Shown here in pieces: positions 18,439 to 26,623 of a stretch of DNA of 64,000 nucleotides. The position numbers were made by a program, and so were the translations under genes. How positions within the stretch are numbered: the stretch's first letter is position 1; every line of letters starts with the position of its first letter. The notes below the pieces were generated by a model. It did no database searches. It was given only the letters and a program-made list of their open reading frames with translations, and was not told the origin of the DNA. Origin of the DNA: Actinoplanes sp. DH11 (GTDB taxonomy: Bacteria; Actinomycetota; Actinomycetes; Mycobacteriales; Micromonosporaceae); contig NZ_JAHWGU010000009.1 of the NCBI RefSeq assembly GCF_020873875.1, positions 62,001 through 126,000 on the forward strand, in the 5' to 3' direction.

Positions 18439-19371
18439 TCAGACGCCGGAGGCGCGTACCCGATCATGCAGTTCGGACGCCTTGTCGATCAGTTCGCCGA
18501 CAGTGCGCACCGCTGCCGGCAGCGTCACATACACGTGGTCGGCCCCCGCCTCCGCCAGCGCGGCCACGTCCTCGGCCAGCTGGGCCACATTGCCCGCGTA
18601 CGCGGGCCGCGGCGACGCCGTCGACTCGGTCAGGTCCAGCGTCCCGATCTGCACCGTGCAACTGATCGACTGCGGGTCGCGCCCGGCCGCTTCCGCCGCC
18701 GCCCGCAGCCCACCCAGGGTCGCCTTCACCTGCTCCGGCGTGACACCGCTGGCCACCCACCCGTCGGCCCGGCGCACCACCCGGGCCAGCGCCTTCTCGC
18801 TGGCGGCGCCGAGCAGGACCGGGATCCGGTGCGCCGGCTTCGGCCCGATGTCCGCACCGGACACCTCGAACCGGCGGGTCTTGAAACTGACCGGGTTCGG
18901 GCCCCACACCTCGGCCGCGATGTCCAGGAAGTCGTCCAGGGCGCGCCCGCGCCCGGTCAGCGGCACCGCGCCCACCGCGGCGAACTCGTCGGGTGACCAC
19001 CCCGAACCGAGCCCGGCGATGAGCCGCCCGCCACTTGCCGCGTCGAGCGTCGCCAGTTCCCGGGCCAGCCGCATCGGCAGGTGCAGCGGAACCACCAGCA
19101 CGCCGGTGCCGAGCGCGATCCGCGACGTCACCGCGGCGGCCGTCGCGAGCGTGACCAGGGCGTCGGCGACACCGCGGTACTGTTCCGGCCAGGGCAGGCC
19201 GGGCACCCCGTACAGCCCGTGCGGTCCGCTCTGATCTTCCGGTACGAGCACCCGCTCGAACACCCACAGGCTGTCGAAGCCGATCTCCTCCATCGCCCGG
19301 GCCGCCGCGACGACGTCCTTGCCCGGGGTGAAGTGCTGGAACTGGGGCAGACTGACACCGAGTTTGAGCAT
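18439..19371 (-). CDS. LLM-class F420-dependent oxidoreductase
   Basis: The product is a 310-residue luciferase-like TIM barrel: MLKLGVSLPQFQHFTP at the N-terminus, FDSLWVFERV, and IALGTGVLVVPLHLP, then RLIAGLGSGWSPDEFAAVG, the usual signature of the F420-dependent subgroup (TIGR03619-like). C-terminal PVLLGAASEKALARVVRRADGW also fits. Such enzymes reduce or oxidise small substrates with the deazaflavin F420, a common actinobacterial cofactor; the substrate is not evident. The gene is convergent with the lipoprotein gene (14-base gap) and no partner gene is adjacent. Confidence 0.85.
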   Translation of the reverse strand: MLKLGVSLPQFQHFTPGKDVVAAARAMEEIGFDSLWVFERVLVPEDQSGPHGLYGVPGLPWPEQYRGVADALVTLATAAAVTSRIALGTGVLVVPLHLPMRLARELATLDAASGGRLIAGLGSGWSPDEFAAVGAVPLTGRGRALDDFLDIAAEVWGPNPVSFKTRRFEVSGADIGPKPAHRIPVLLGAASEKALARVVRRADGWVASGVTPEQVKATLGGLRAAAEAAGRDPQSISCTVQIGTLDLTESTASPRPAYAGNVAQLAEDVAALAEAGADHVYVTLPAAVRTVGELIDKASELHDRVRASGV

Positions 19372-19530
19372 GCGTCCCAGAATTCCACATTCGACAGTGC
19401 CGGTGGGGTGAACCTGCGGGCCCCGGGACGCGGCGCCGCGGGGTAGGGGTTGCGCTCCCTCCTGGGACCGGGGAAAGCTACACGCAACCGCCAGTCCGGA
19501 CCCGTGTGTGACCTGCTTCGAAGGATTCCC

Positions 19531-20064
19531 GTGACACATACCGCAGACGACCGCGTCGCCCTTCCCGCACCGGGCGGTTACACCATCGACGCCGGACGCA
19601 GCACTGTCACCTTCGCCACCCGCCACTTCTTCGGTCTGGGCGCGGTGCGCGGAACGTTCTCCCTCTCCTCGGGTCAGGTGCACGTCGCCGCCGACCCCAC
19701 GCAGTCGTCGGCGACCGCCGTCATCGACGCCGGCAGTTTCGCGACCGGCAACGACACCCGTGACAAGGTCGTGCGCTCGTCCAAGTACCTCGACGTCGCG
19801 ACGTACCCTCGGATCAGCTTCGTGTCCACCGCCGTGCGCGAGGCGGGCGCCGGATACGTCGTGCTCGGTGAACTGACCGTCAAGGCCGCGGCGCGACCTG
19901 TCGAACTCGCCGTGGAGAAGCCGGCGCCCGAGGCCGGGGGCATCAGGTTCAAGGCCACCACGAGGATCGACCGGTACGAATTCGGCATCACCGCCGACAA
20001 GGGCATGACCGCCCGGTACCTCACCCTCTCGCTCGACATCCTCATCGCGCCTGCCGCGGCCTGA
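19531..20064 (+). CDS. YceI family protein
   Basis: The 177-residue protein has the YceI lipocalin-like pattern: GGYTIDAGRSTVTFATRHFF near the start, VRGTFSLSSGQVHV, TGNDTRDKVVRSSKYLDVATYPRISFVST, and a final YEFGITADKGMTARYLTLSLDI. YceI proteins bind isoprenoid-type lipids. No signal peptide is seen from GTG 19531, which has AAGGA before it, so this copy is likely cytoplasmic, as in many actinomycetes. It is divergent from the LLM gene, with 159 bases between their starts. Confidence 0.85.
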   Translation: MTHTADDRVALPAPGGYTIDAGRSTVTFATRHFFGLGAVRGTFSLSSGQVHVAADPTQSSATAVIDAGSFATGNDTRDKVVRSSKYLDVATYPRISFVSTAVREAGAGYVVLGELTVKAAARPVELAVEKPAPEAGGIRFKATTRIDRYEFGITADKGMTARYLTLSLDILIAPAAA

Positions 20065-20137
20065 GCCCTCCGTCGCGGTGAGGTCATCCCCGCGGCGGGC
20101 TTGACTCTCCAGTGGCTGGAACGTCGAGGATTCAGCC

Positions 20138-21061
20138 ATGGACGACGACATCGACCTGCTCACCATCGGCCGGCTGGCGCGCCGCACCGGCATCGACGTG
20201 CGCACCCTGCGCTTCTGGTCGGACGAGGGAGCTGTCCCGCCGGCCGGTCGCTCGGTGGGCGGATACCGGCTCTACGACGCGGCGGGTGTGGCCCGTGCCG
20301 AGCTCGTACGCACGTTGCGGGAACTCGGTTTCGCGCTCGACGAGGTGTGCCGGGTGCTCGACGGCCGGACCACGATGGCCGACGTCGCCGAGACGCACGT
20401 GGCGGCGCTGGACGCGCGGATCCGTTCCCTCAAGGTGAGCCGGGCGGTGTTGTCGACCGTGTCGAAACGTGGTTCCACGGCTGAGGAGACAGCACTGATG
20501 AACCGATTGGCGCGGCTGTCGGCCGCCGAACGGGTGCAGATCATCGACGATTTCAAGGCGGACGTGATGGGCGGCCTCGGGCTCGAACCGCCGCTGCGGG
20601 AAAAGGTGCGCCAGCTGCGGATCGAGCTGCCCGACGATCCCACGCCCGAGCAGGTGGACGCCTGGGTGGAACTGGCCGAACTGATCCAGGACCCGGACTT
20701 CCGCGCGCGGATGCGGGTCTTCCTGGAACTGAACACGCCCGTACCGGGCCGGGCCAAACCGGCCGGGTCGAACATCTGGTGGACCAGGCAGGTGGTCGAA
20801 GCCGTCGCCGAGGCCCGGCAGGCCGGCGCCCGGCCGGACGGATCCGTCGCGGCTCAACTGGTCGCCGACATGTTCGGCACCACGGCCCTGACCGCTGCGC
20901 TCGCCTCCCTGGAGGCGGGAATCGAGGCGGACGCGGACAGATACTTCCGGCTCGTCGCGCGCGTGCGCGGACACCGCCGCGCGCCGGACTCCACGGAGCA
21001 TCTGCACTGGCTGGCGGCGGCCCTGCGGGTTGCCGGCGCGGGAGCGACCGGCCGGCGCTGA
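20138..21061 (+). CDS. MerR family transcriptional regulator
   Basis: The 307-residue protein starts with a typical MerR helix-turn-helix: LLTIGRLARRTGIDVRTLRFWSDEGAVPP, then a wing VGGYRLYD and LRELGFALDEVCRVLDG. The dimerising coiled coil is at about 75-110. The C-terminal ~190 residues are helical and contain no metal-binding cysteine cluster, so it probably senses an organic ligand or protein signal. It stands alone, with a 102-base gap to the HEAT gene downstream that could belong to the same operon. Confidence 0.85.
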   Translation: MDDDIDLLTIGRLARRTGIDVRTLRFWSDEGAVPPAGRSVGGYRLYDAAGVARAELVRTLRELGFALDEVCRVLDGRTTMADVAETHVAALDARIRSLKVSRAVLSTVSKRGSTAEETALMNRLARLSAAERVQIIDDFKADVMGGLGLEPPLREKVRQLRIELPDDPTPEQVDAWVELAELIQDPDFRARMRVFLELNTPVPGRAKPAGSNIWWTRQVVEAVAEARQAGARPDGSVAAQLVADMFGTTALTAALASLEAGIEADADRYFRLVARVRGHRRAPDSTEHLHWLAAALRVAGAGATGRR

Positions 21062-21163
21062 CGCGCGGCGGTCAGCCCGGCGGCCTCCGGAGATGACGGA
21101 GCTGCGGCGCTTGACCTTGTCACTGTGTCAGGGTCTTCACTGGTGGCCGAGGAGGTGGTCACA

Positions 21164-21889
21164 ATGACCGGTCTGACAAGCGACAACCCGTCGGTGCGCC
21201 TGCAAGCGGCGCTGGCGGCGGGCACGACGGGAGGCCCCGAGATGGTGGGTACGCTCATCGAGAGGTGCGCCGCGGAGTCCGATTTCTTCGTGCGCGACAT
21301 GCTGACGTGGGCGCTCACCCGGCACCCGGCGGCGGTGACGGTTCCGGCGCTCGTCGCGGAACTGGGTTCGGCCAACCCGCAGGCCCGCAGTCAGGCGCTG
21401 CACACGCTGTCCAAGGTGGGTGACCGGCGTGCGTGGCCGGCGGTCACCCGGGCGCTGCTGACCGACGCGCACGACGAGGTGGCGCGCTCGGCGTGGCGGG
21501 CGGCGGTGGTGCTGGTTCCGGCGGGGGAGGAGGCGGAGCTGGCCGGGGTGCTCGTCACGCAGCTCGGGCGCGGCGACCGGGAGACGCAGCTGAGCCTGAG
21601 CCGGGCGCTCGTCGCGCTCGGCGAGGCGGTCCGGCCGGCGTTGCAGGCCGCGGCGGACGACCCGGAGCCGCGGGTGCGCGGGCACGCCCTCGCCACGCAG
21701 CGGTTGCTGCGGGACCCGGACGCGAGTTTCGAGTACGCGGTCGAGCAGGCGAAACGCATCGTCGCCCTCGGCGGGGACGACGCGGAGCAGGCGAAACGCG
21801 CGGACGAACCGCACGGCGCGGACCAGGTGGAACGCGTGGCCGAACCGGGCGACCGGGAAGGGGACGACGCCGACCGTGTTGATCGGTGA
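21164..21889 (+). CDS. HEAT-repeat protein
   Basis: The 241-residue protein consists of alpha-helical HEAT-like repeats (VRLQAALAAGTTG, VRDMLTWALTRHPAAV, ARSQALHTLSKVGDRRAW, VRGHALATQRLL) and a charged tail rich in Glu, Asp and Arg from about residue 200. A GAGGAGG ribosome site precedes the ATG. Its 3' end overlaps the next gene by 14 bases. That next gene is a MerR regulator that itself carries HEAT repeats, which suggests the pair act together. HEAT repeats are protein-binding scaffolds; no catalytic motif is visible. Confidence 0.75.
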   Translation: MTGLTSDNPSVRLQAALAAGTTGGPEMVGTLIERCAAESDFFVRDMLTWALTRHPAAVTVPALVAELGSANPQARSQALHTLSKVGDRRAWPAVTRALLTDAHDEVARSAWRAAVVLVPAGEEAELAGVLVTQLGRGDRETQLSLSRALVALGEAVRPALQAAADDPEPRVRGHALATQRLLRDPDASFEYAVEQAKRIVALGGDDAEQAKRADEPHGADQVERVAEPGDREGDDADRVDR

Positions 21890-22949
21890 GGTGGCGCGAC
21901 GGTCCGGGGTGAGCGCGCGCATGCTGCGGCACTACGAGGCGCTGGGGCTGGTGCGGCCGTCGGGGCGGACCGAGGGCGGCTACCGGGCGTACGGCAGCGA
22001 CGACATCCGCCGGATCTTCCACATCGAGAGCCTGCGATCGCTCGGGTTGTCGCTGCGGGAGGTCGGGCGGGCCCTCGACGACCCTGCCTTCGCGCCGTCG
22101 GAGCTGGTCGGGGACCTCATCGCCCGTACCCGGGAACGCATCGCCGCCGAAACCGACCTGCTTCGCCGGCTGCACCGCATCGGCGCCGCGGAACCCGCCG
22201 ACTGGGCCGACGTCCTGCAGACCGTCGCGCTGCTGCAGGCCCTCGGCTCGGACAGCGCCGGCCGCCGGCAGCGCGCCGCCCTGTCCACGGTCGCCGAGTC
22301 ACCCGTACCCGTGGAAGCCCTGGCCGAGGCCGCACTCACCGAGACCGACCCGAACGTGGCCGGTGCCCTGCGCTGGGCGCTGGCCCGGGCGGGTGCCGGT
22401 GGGCTGGCCCGGCTGGTGCGGGGCCTGGACGCCCCCGAGGCGGCGGTGCGCGAACGGGCCGTCCAGGCCATCGCCGAACTCACCGACGAGACGGCGACAT
22501 CGGTGCTGCAGGACTGCCTGACCAGCGCCGACGTGGTGGTCCGGCGGGGTGCGGCGCTGGCGCTGGGTGCGCGGGGCGGTGCGGCGGCGGTACCGACCCT
22601 GATCGACATGATCGTCGAGGAGGCGAACGACGTCGACGCGGCGGATTGCCTGAGCACCCTCGCCGAGGATCCCGCCCTCACCGAGCGCATCGCGACCGGT
22701 CTCGTCGACCGCCTCACCGCCGGCGCCGCGGGCTCGGCGGCCGTTGGTGACGGCATCGCGGGTTCATCGGCCCTGGGCGGCGGCATCGCGGGTTCGCCGG
22801 CGCGGCGGCGGCTCACCCAGGCGCTCGCTGGGATTCCGGGGGACAGGACGACGCAGGCCCTGGTACGGCTGGCCGAGGACGACGACCGTGGGGTGGCGCT
22901 CACCGCGACGTACCTGCTGCGGCTGCGGGGGCACGGCGACCGGCCTTGA
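21876..22949 (+). CDS. MerR regulator fused to HEAT repeats
   Basis: This 357-residue fusion has an N-terminal MerR domain (LIGEVARRSGVSARMLRHYEALGL, then EGGYRAYG and LRSLGLSLREVGRAL) and a coiled coil at about 80-100. Several HEAT/PBS-type repeats follow to the end (for example AVRERAVQAIAELTDE, VVVRRGAALALGARGG). Residues ~287-310 hold a Gly/Ala/Ser direct repeat (GDGIAGSSA/GGGIAGSPA). It starts with GTG inside the 3' end of the separate HEAT gene, so they are translationally coupled. The HEAT part may sense the partner protein rather than a small molecule; that is inference. Confidence 0.8.
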   Translation: MLIGEVARRSGVSARMLRHYEALGLVRPSGRTEGGYRAYGSDDIRRIFHIESLRSLGLSLREVGRALDDPAFAPSELVGDLIARTRERIAAETDLLRRLHRIGAAEPADWADVLQTVALLQALGSDSAGRRQRAALSTVAESPVPVEALAEAALTETDPNVAGALRWALARAGAGGLARLVRGLDAPEAAVRERAVQAIAELTDETATSVLQDCLTSADVVVRRGAALALGARGGAAAVPTLIDMIVEEANDVDAADCLSTLAEDPALTERIATGLVDRLTAGAAGSAAVGDGIAGSSALGGGIAGSPARRRLTQALAGIPGDRTTQALVRLAEDDDRGVALTATYLLRLRGHGDRP

Positions 22950-22964
22950 CACCCTATATAGAGT
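22946..22964 (+). promoter_or_regulatory. Promoter/operator of the PadR gene
   Basis: TTGACA (22946-22951) runs into ACCCTATATAGAGT (22951-22964), a 14-base palindrome with one imperfect pair, 6 bases before the PadR ATG. The palindrome probably binds the PadR dimer for self-repression; its centre TATATA also supplies a -10-like box. Confidence 0.55.
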
Positions 22965-22970
22965 ACGAGC

Positions 22971-23294
22971 ATGCCTCGGATGACGTTGCAGGTGCGCCTG
23001 GTCCTTCATGCTCTGGCCGCAGAACCCGACCGGCAGCTCTACGGCCTGGAGATCATCGACGCGACAGGCCTGATGCCCGGCACGATCTACCCCATCCTGG
23101 CCCGGCTCGAACAGGCCGGCTGGCTGCGCAGCGAGTGGGAGGCCGTCGACGAGCACGCCGTGGGCCGGCCCCGGCGGCGCTACTACGGGCTCACCGCTGA
23201 CGGCGCGACCGCAGCCGTTGCCGCGAAGACGACCGCGGCGCAACGCCGGACGTCTGCCGCGGTCGGCGACATCCTCCCCGGCGGGGCGTACTGA
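22971..23294 (+). CDS. PadR family transcriptional regulator
   Basis: The 107-residue protein is a PadR-type winged helix: LVLHALAAEPDRQLYGLEIIDATGLMPGTIYPILARLEQAGWLRSEWE, then GRPRRRYYGLTADG, the family hallmark. Short class (single helix C-terminus). It ends one base into the start of a membrane-protein gene, so the two form a coupled pair in which the membrane protein is probably the regulated target or co-sensor. A palindrome lies just upstream. Confidence 0.9.
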   Translation: MPRMTLQVRLVLHALAAEPDRQLYGLEIIDATGLMPGTIYPILARLEQAGWLRSEWEAVDEHAVGRPRRRYYGLTADGATAAVAAKTTAAQRRTSAAVGDILPGGAY

Positions 23295-24064
23295 TGCGAA
23301 TCCTGCGCACCCTGCTCGCCGTCGCCGCGCTCACCCTGCCGGCCGCGCACCGGGCCCGCTGGCGTGAGGAGGCCCTCGCCGTGCTGGCGGACGTGCCCGG
23401 GGCGCGGCGCTGGTGGTACGCCCTGGACACGGTTCTCAAGGTGCCGCTGCTGGCGCACCAGTTCCGTACCCCGGTGGCGCCGCCCCGCCGCTGGCTGTCG
23501 GCCCTGACCGGCGCCGCCCTGATCGGCACGTCGGTCCTGCTGGTGGCGGCCGTCCTCGCGCCACCGCTGATCGGGGAGGGCGCCGCCGAGTTCCTGTTCC
23601 TGCTCGCGCCCTGCGGTCTGCTCGGCGTCGTGGCGGTGCGATCTTTCTGGACGGCGAAATCGTACGGTGGCGGTCTGTTGCCGTACCTCATCGCCGCCTT
23701 CCTGACCGTCTTCGCCGGCACCGGACCGGTCGCCGCTGGCGCGCTCTCGGTTGCCACCGACACCGCCGCCGTCGCGATGATCGGAGCCGTCATCCCCGGT
23801 CTGTGGCTGATCCTGATCAGTGGCGCCGCCCTGCTGCGGCACACCAGCCCACCCGCCCTGGCCGTGACCGGCATGCTCTGCGGCGCCGGATTGCTCGCCG
23901 CCCTGATCGGGCTGCAGCTGGTGACGCACGTGCCGGCGCTGCGAGGACCGGGCTCGGCGCTCACCGCGATGTCGGTGATGCTGCTCGTCCCGGCCTGGCC
24001 GGTGTGGTCGCTCTGGACGGGCGTCCGGCTCATCCGGGCCGACACCCCGCACCGCCTGATCTGA
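23294..24064 (+). CDS. Multi-pass membrane protein paired with PadR
   Basis: The 256-residue protein has about five or six transmembrane segments, e.g. LIGTSVLLVAAVLAPPLIG, FLFLLAPCGLLGVVAV, LPYLIAAFLTVFAG and GMLCGAGLLAALIGLQL. An N-terminal amphipathic region contains RWREEALAVLADVPGARRWWYALD, shared with many PadR-adjacent membrane proteins. Its ATG overlaps the PadR stop by one base. No catalytic or transport motif is visible. Such pairs in actinomycetes are usually annotated as permease-like or unknown. Confidence 0.7.
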   Translation: MRILRTLLAVAALTLPAAHRARWREEALAVLADVPGARRWWYALDTVLKVPLLAHQFRTPVAPPRRWLSALTGAALIGTSVLLVAAVLAPPLIGEGAAEFLFLLAPCGLLGVVAVRSFWTAKSYGGGLLPYLIAAFLTVFAGTGPVAAGALSVATDTAAVAMIGAVIPGLWLILISGAALLRHTSPPALAVTGMLCGAGLLAALIGLQLVTHVPALRGPGSALTAMSVMLLVPAWPVWSLWTGVRLIRADTPHRLI

Positions 24065-24086
24065 TCCGGTCGGGCCCGCTGATCTT

Positions 24087-24155
24087 GGGCGTAGCCGATG
24101 ACCTGGCCCGGGCGTAGCCGATGACCTGGCTGAGGGCGTACCCGATGAGCTGGCC
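24087..24155. repeat. Three 23/24-bp tandem repeats
   Basis: GGGCGTAGCCGATGACCTGG begins at 24087 and 24110, and GGGCGTACCCGATGAGCTGG at 24134. It lies directly after the membrane-protein stop. There are no spacers. Confidence 0.8.
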
Positions 24156-24212
24156 GAGGCGTGCCGAGCCCTGCCATCAGCTCGGGCGATCTGTTGCGGA
24201 CCTTGCAGTTGG

Positions 24213-24230
24213 TGTTGTGTATACGCAACA
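24213..24230. promoter_or_regulatory. Palindromic operator for the XRE regulator
   Basis: TGTTGTGTATACGCAACA is an 18-base palindrome with only one mismatched pair, ending 8 bases before the GTG start at 24239. GTATAC at the centre also gives a possible -10. This is where a dimeric XRE protein would bind to control its own operon. Confidence 0.6.
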
Positions 24231-24238
24231 ATCGGAGC

Positions 24239-24526
24239 GTGGTGGACAAAGATCCGAAGGGAAACCGGCGGGGCGGGAACCTGCACAACCGGCTTCCGGT
24301 GCTGCGCGCCGAGCGTGGGGTCTCGCGCAGCGACCTTGCGAAGGCGGTCGGTGTGAACACGCAGACCATCGGGTTTCTGGAGCGCGGCGACTACGGGCCG
24401 TCGCTGGAGTTGGCGTTGCGCATCTGTGCCTACTTCGAACTGCCCGTCGAGGCGGTCTTCTCCCTGACGCCGTTCACCCCGATGTCGGCCCAGCTGTATT
24501 CCCCGAAGACAGGAGAACCCCGGTGA
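24239..24526 (+). CDS. XRE family helix-turn-helix regulator
   Basis: A 95-residue regulator with a Cro/C1-type helix-turn-helix: NRLPVLRAERGVSRSDLAKAVGVNTQTIGFLERGDYGPSLELALRICAYFELPVEAVFSL. The start is GTG 24239 or 24242; the first was kept because the operator palindrome lies immediately before it. It overlaps the next gene as GTGA. Small XRE regulators of this type are commonly paired with a membrane protein, as here. Confidence 0.85.
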   Translation: MVDKDPKGNRRGGNLHNRLPVLRAERGVSRSDLAKAVGVNTQTIGFLERGDYGPSLELALRICAYFELPVEAVFSLTPFTPMSAQLYSPKTGEPR

Positions 24527-25083
24527 GCACCGAACGGAGCACGGCAGCCGAGGACCGCGCCGCGCAGCTGAGCCGGCTTTTGGCCGAAAAGGATGACCAG
24601 CTCCGGCTGCACCGGGAGCGCCCCCTGCCCGGCTGGCTGGCCGACCGCCGCAGCCGCCGCGCCGCGGCCCTGTTGCCGGTGCTGCCGCTGGCGGGCGGGC
24701 TGTTCGCCGGCACCCTGCCCGACACCGTCTTCCGGAGCACGCTGATGACGGCCGTGGCCGCGCTCAGCGTCGCCGGCATTCTGCTGCTGCGCCGCGCCAC
24801 CCGGCTGCTCGACGCCGTACCGGACCGGCTGCTGGACGAGCGCGAGATCACCGAGCGCAACGCGGCCTACCGCCTGTCCCACAACGTGGTCCTGGCCCTG
24901 CTGAGCGTGCTGGCGCTGATGGCCGTCGCGGACGGCGCGATGCGCAAGGTCGCCGACTCGGCGCTCATCGAAGGCGACGGCTGGATTCCGATCATGGTCA
25001 CCGCGGTCCTGGTCGGCACCATGATCCCGGCCGCCGTGCTGGCGTGGCGCTACACCGAGCCGCTCGACGACACCGACGACTGA
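24523..25083 (+). CDS. Membrane protein paired with XRE regulator (DUF2178-like)
   Basis: The 186-residue protein has four hydrophobic segments (AALLPVLPLAGGLFAG, STLMTAVAALSVAGILLL, HNVVLALLSVLALMAVADG, IPIMVTAVLVGTMIPAAVLAWRY). Its N-terminal cytoplasmic part carries DRAAQLSRLLAEKDDQLRLHRERPLPGW. The arrangement resembles DUF2178/YcxB-like membrane partners of short XRE proteins, but the assignment is tentative. The GTG overlaps the regulator stop by 4 bases, so both are made from one transcript. Confidence 0.65.
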   Translation: MSTERSTAAEDRAAQLSRLLAEKDDQLRLHRERPLPGWLADRRSRRAAALLPVLPLAGGLFAGTLPDTVFRSTLMTAVAALSVAGILLLRRATRLLDAVPDRLLDEREITERNAAYRLSHNVVLALLSVLALMAVADGAMRKVADSALIEGDGWIPIMVTAVLVGTMIPAAVLAWRYTEPLDDTDD

Positions 25084-25090
25084 CATGCCC

Positions 25091-25225
25091 GCCGGGCCGG
25101 ACCGCGCCGCCCTCGGCAGAGTCGCGGACCGGTCGCCGACCGGGCATTGCCGAGGCCTGCCGGGCCGCATCGCGCCGCCTGCCGCAGAGGCGCGGACCGG
25201 GCGTTGCCGAAGCCTGCCGGGCACG
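25091..25225. repeat. Direct repeat of 57-68 bp
   Basis: Two diverged copies of a 57-68 bp unit starting GCCGGGCCG and containing GCGGACCGG and GGCATTGCCGAGGCCT (or its variant) begin at 25091 and 25159. A third truncated start is at 25216. The tract follows the stop of the XRE-linked membrane protein. Confidence 0.6.
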
Positions 25226-25342
25226 TAGGCGGATATCCTCGCGTCCTGCGCTGAGACGTGTTCGAAGCGGGGAGCAGGCACCACCGCAGGGGGTCTTCGA
25301 GGCGCCTGCCAACCCCGGCCGCGACCCTGCGCTCCCGTGACT

Positions 25343-25556
25343 GTCCCCGCTGGACGAGGAGCAGCCACCGCGGTTGATCGAGGCCGCCGAACCGGAGCTG
25401 CTCGTCCGGCCGACGTCCTGGGCGAAGCGGCCCGACGCCCGCCTCCGGTCCGACGGCGCTCACGGCACCCTGCTGCGCTGGACCGTGCCTGTCGAGGAAC
25501 CGCTGCCCGATCCGTCGCTGCTCAGGCAGCACGTCGACGTTCAGGCAGCACCAAGA
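25343..25556 (+). pseudogene. Possible gene remnant
   Basis: After a stop at about 25339 the frame reads LSPLDEEQPPRLIEAAEPEL and continues through HGTLLRWTVPVEEPLPDPSL, with the codon choice and composition of a real protein. It lacks a proper start and runs into the hairpin repeats at 25560. I do not recognise it. It could be the decayed end of a gene interrupted by the repeats. Confidence 0.25.
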
Positions 25557-25563
25557 GCGGGCG

Positions 25564-25780
25564 GCTGTCACCCACGGCCGTTTTCGGGCCCGCCAAGCAG
25601 CCGTGGGTGACAGCTGGGAGTGGGCGGCTGTCACCTACGGCTGTTTTTGGGGCGGCTGGGCAGCCGTGGGTGACAGCTGGACGCCGGGGGTGACAGCTGG
25701 GAGCCCTGGGTGACAGCTGGGAGTGGGCGGCTGTCACCCACGGCTGTTTTCCGGGCGGCCGAGCAACCGTGGATGACAGC
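25564..25780. repeat. Cluster of REP-like hairpins
   Basis: Three hairpins share the arms GCTGTCACCCACGGCTG and CAGCCGTGGGTGACAGC. They are at 25564-25577 with 25601-25614, 25627-25643 with 25661-25677 (one G-T), and 25730-25746 with 25764-25780 (two mismatches). Loops are about 17-23 bases and include TTTT. Two extra right-arm copies (GGGTGACAGCTGG) lie between them at 25687-25720. A further full copy is at 41731-41782, 16 kb away, which shows that this is a dispersed element. Confidence 0.8.
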
Positions 25781-25817
25781 TGGGCAACCGGGGGAAAGGA
25801 ACCGAGGAAGGCCGCCG

Positions 25818-26276
25818 TCAGCCCGCGAGGAAAGGCCCCAGGGACGCGGCCGGGATCAGCAGCTCCGCGACGGAACCGTCGGTGAAGATCAGGCGCAGCC
25901 GCCCGGCCCGGTCGGTGGCCGAGTTCAGGTTCGCGCGCGGGCATTCCCAGCGCGGGTGCAGCGCCGTCAGTGGACCGGAGCCTGCCCGGAACCGGTCGAG
26001 CCAGGACTGTGGGCTCCGGGACAGCACCAGCAGGCGGCGGTCGGTGCGGGCCAGCACCCGGGGTTCGGTGACGAGGCGCAGGTGCTGCTCCAGGCCGGCG
26101 GCGAGGGTGCGTTGCGGGCCGGGACGATCGGGTACGCGTCTGCGGAACCGCAGCGGCGACAGCTCGGCGCGGGTCAGGGTGATCGGCGCCTGGTCGTCGG
26201 GCCGGCTCACCCACGCGGCGGCGTGCAGGGTTTCGCCGGGTTGCAGGTGGTCCCGCACCCGGGCCTCCACCTCCAT
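25818..26276 (-). CDS. Unknown protein, 152 residues
   Basis: ATG 26276 gives a 152-residue protein beginning MEVEARVRDHLQPGETLHAA; an in-frame ATG at 26351 would add 25 residues. The middle part, TDRRLLVLSRSPQSWLDRFRAG, followed by LRLIFTDGSVAELLIPAASLGPFL, resembles the pattern of short PH-like (bPH) proteins in which a regulatory beta domain follows LLVTDRRLLV. No transmembrane segment. The family call is tentative. Confidence 0.5.
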   Translation of the reverse strand: MEVEARVRDHLQPGETLHAAAWVSRPDDQAPITLTRAELSPLRFRRRVPDRPGPQRTLAAGLEQHLRLVTEPRVLARTDRRLLVLSRSPQSWLDRFRAGSGPLTALHPRWECPRANLNSATDRAGRLRLIFTDGSVAELLIPAASLGPFLAG

Positions 26277-26411
26277 GTCACGTTCGGCACCGGATTCCAC
26301 TGCTGCTTTCCCATCGTCGGCGCGAGGTGCGGTGACCCGACAGTCGATCATGCGACCGGCCGCGTGCCGCCGCCGGGGGCCGGGCCGCGCGCCGCCGCCG
26401 GGGGCCCGGCC

Positions 26412-26450
26412 GGCTCGGCTGGCTCGGCTGGCTCGGCTGGCTCGGCTGGC
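26412..26450. repeat. 9-bp tandem repeat
   Basis: Four exact 9-base units GGCTCGGCT (26412-26447) and a partial fifth unit. It lies 5' of the minus-strand gene at 25818 and is read through by no credible coding frame. Confidence 0.85.
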
Positions 26451-26623
26451 ACGGTCCGCCAGAGTGGATGGACCACGTTGTCCGGTTCAAACCTGATGTG
26501 GTTCACCCCAGAGCGTAAATGACCAGGTTCAGCCGGATAGGCACCATTTCTGAGATCACCATGAGTGCGACCTAGCACGCCAACGACGAGGCGGCCTGAC
26601 CTGGCCGTCGGGGGTGAACGGCA

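Noticed and set aside
25564-25780. CRISPR array
   Set aside because: Units are inverted-repeat hairpins of irregular spacing without spacers of equal length, and no cas gene is near.
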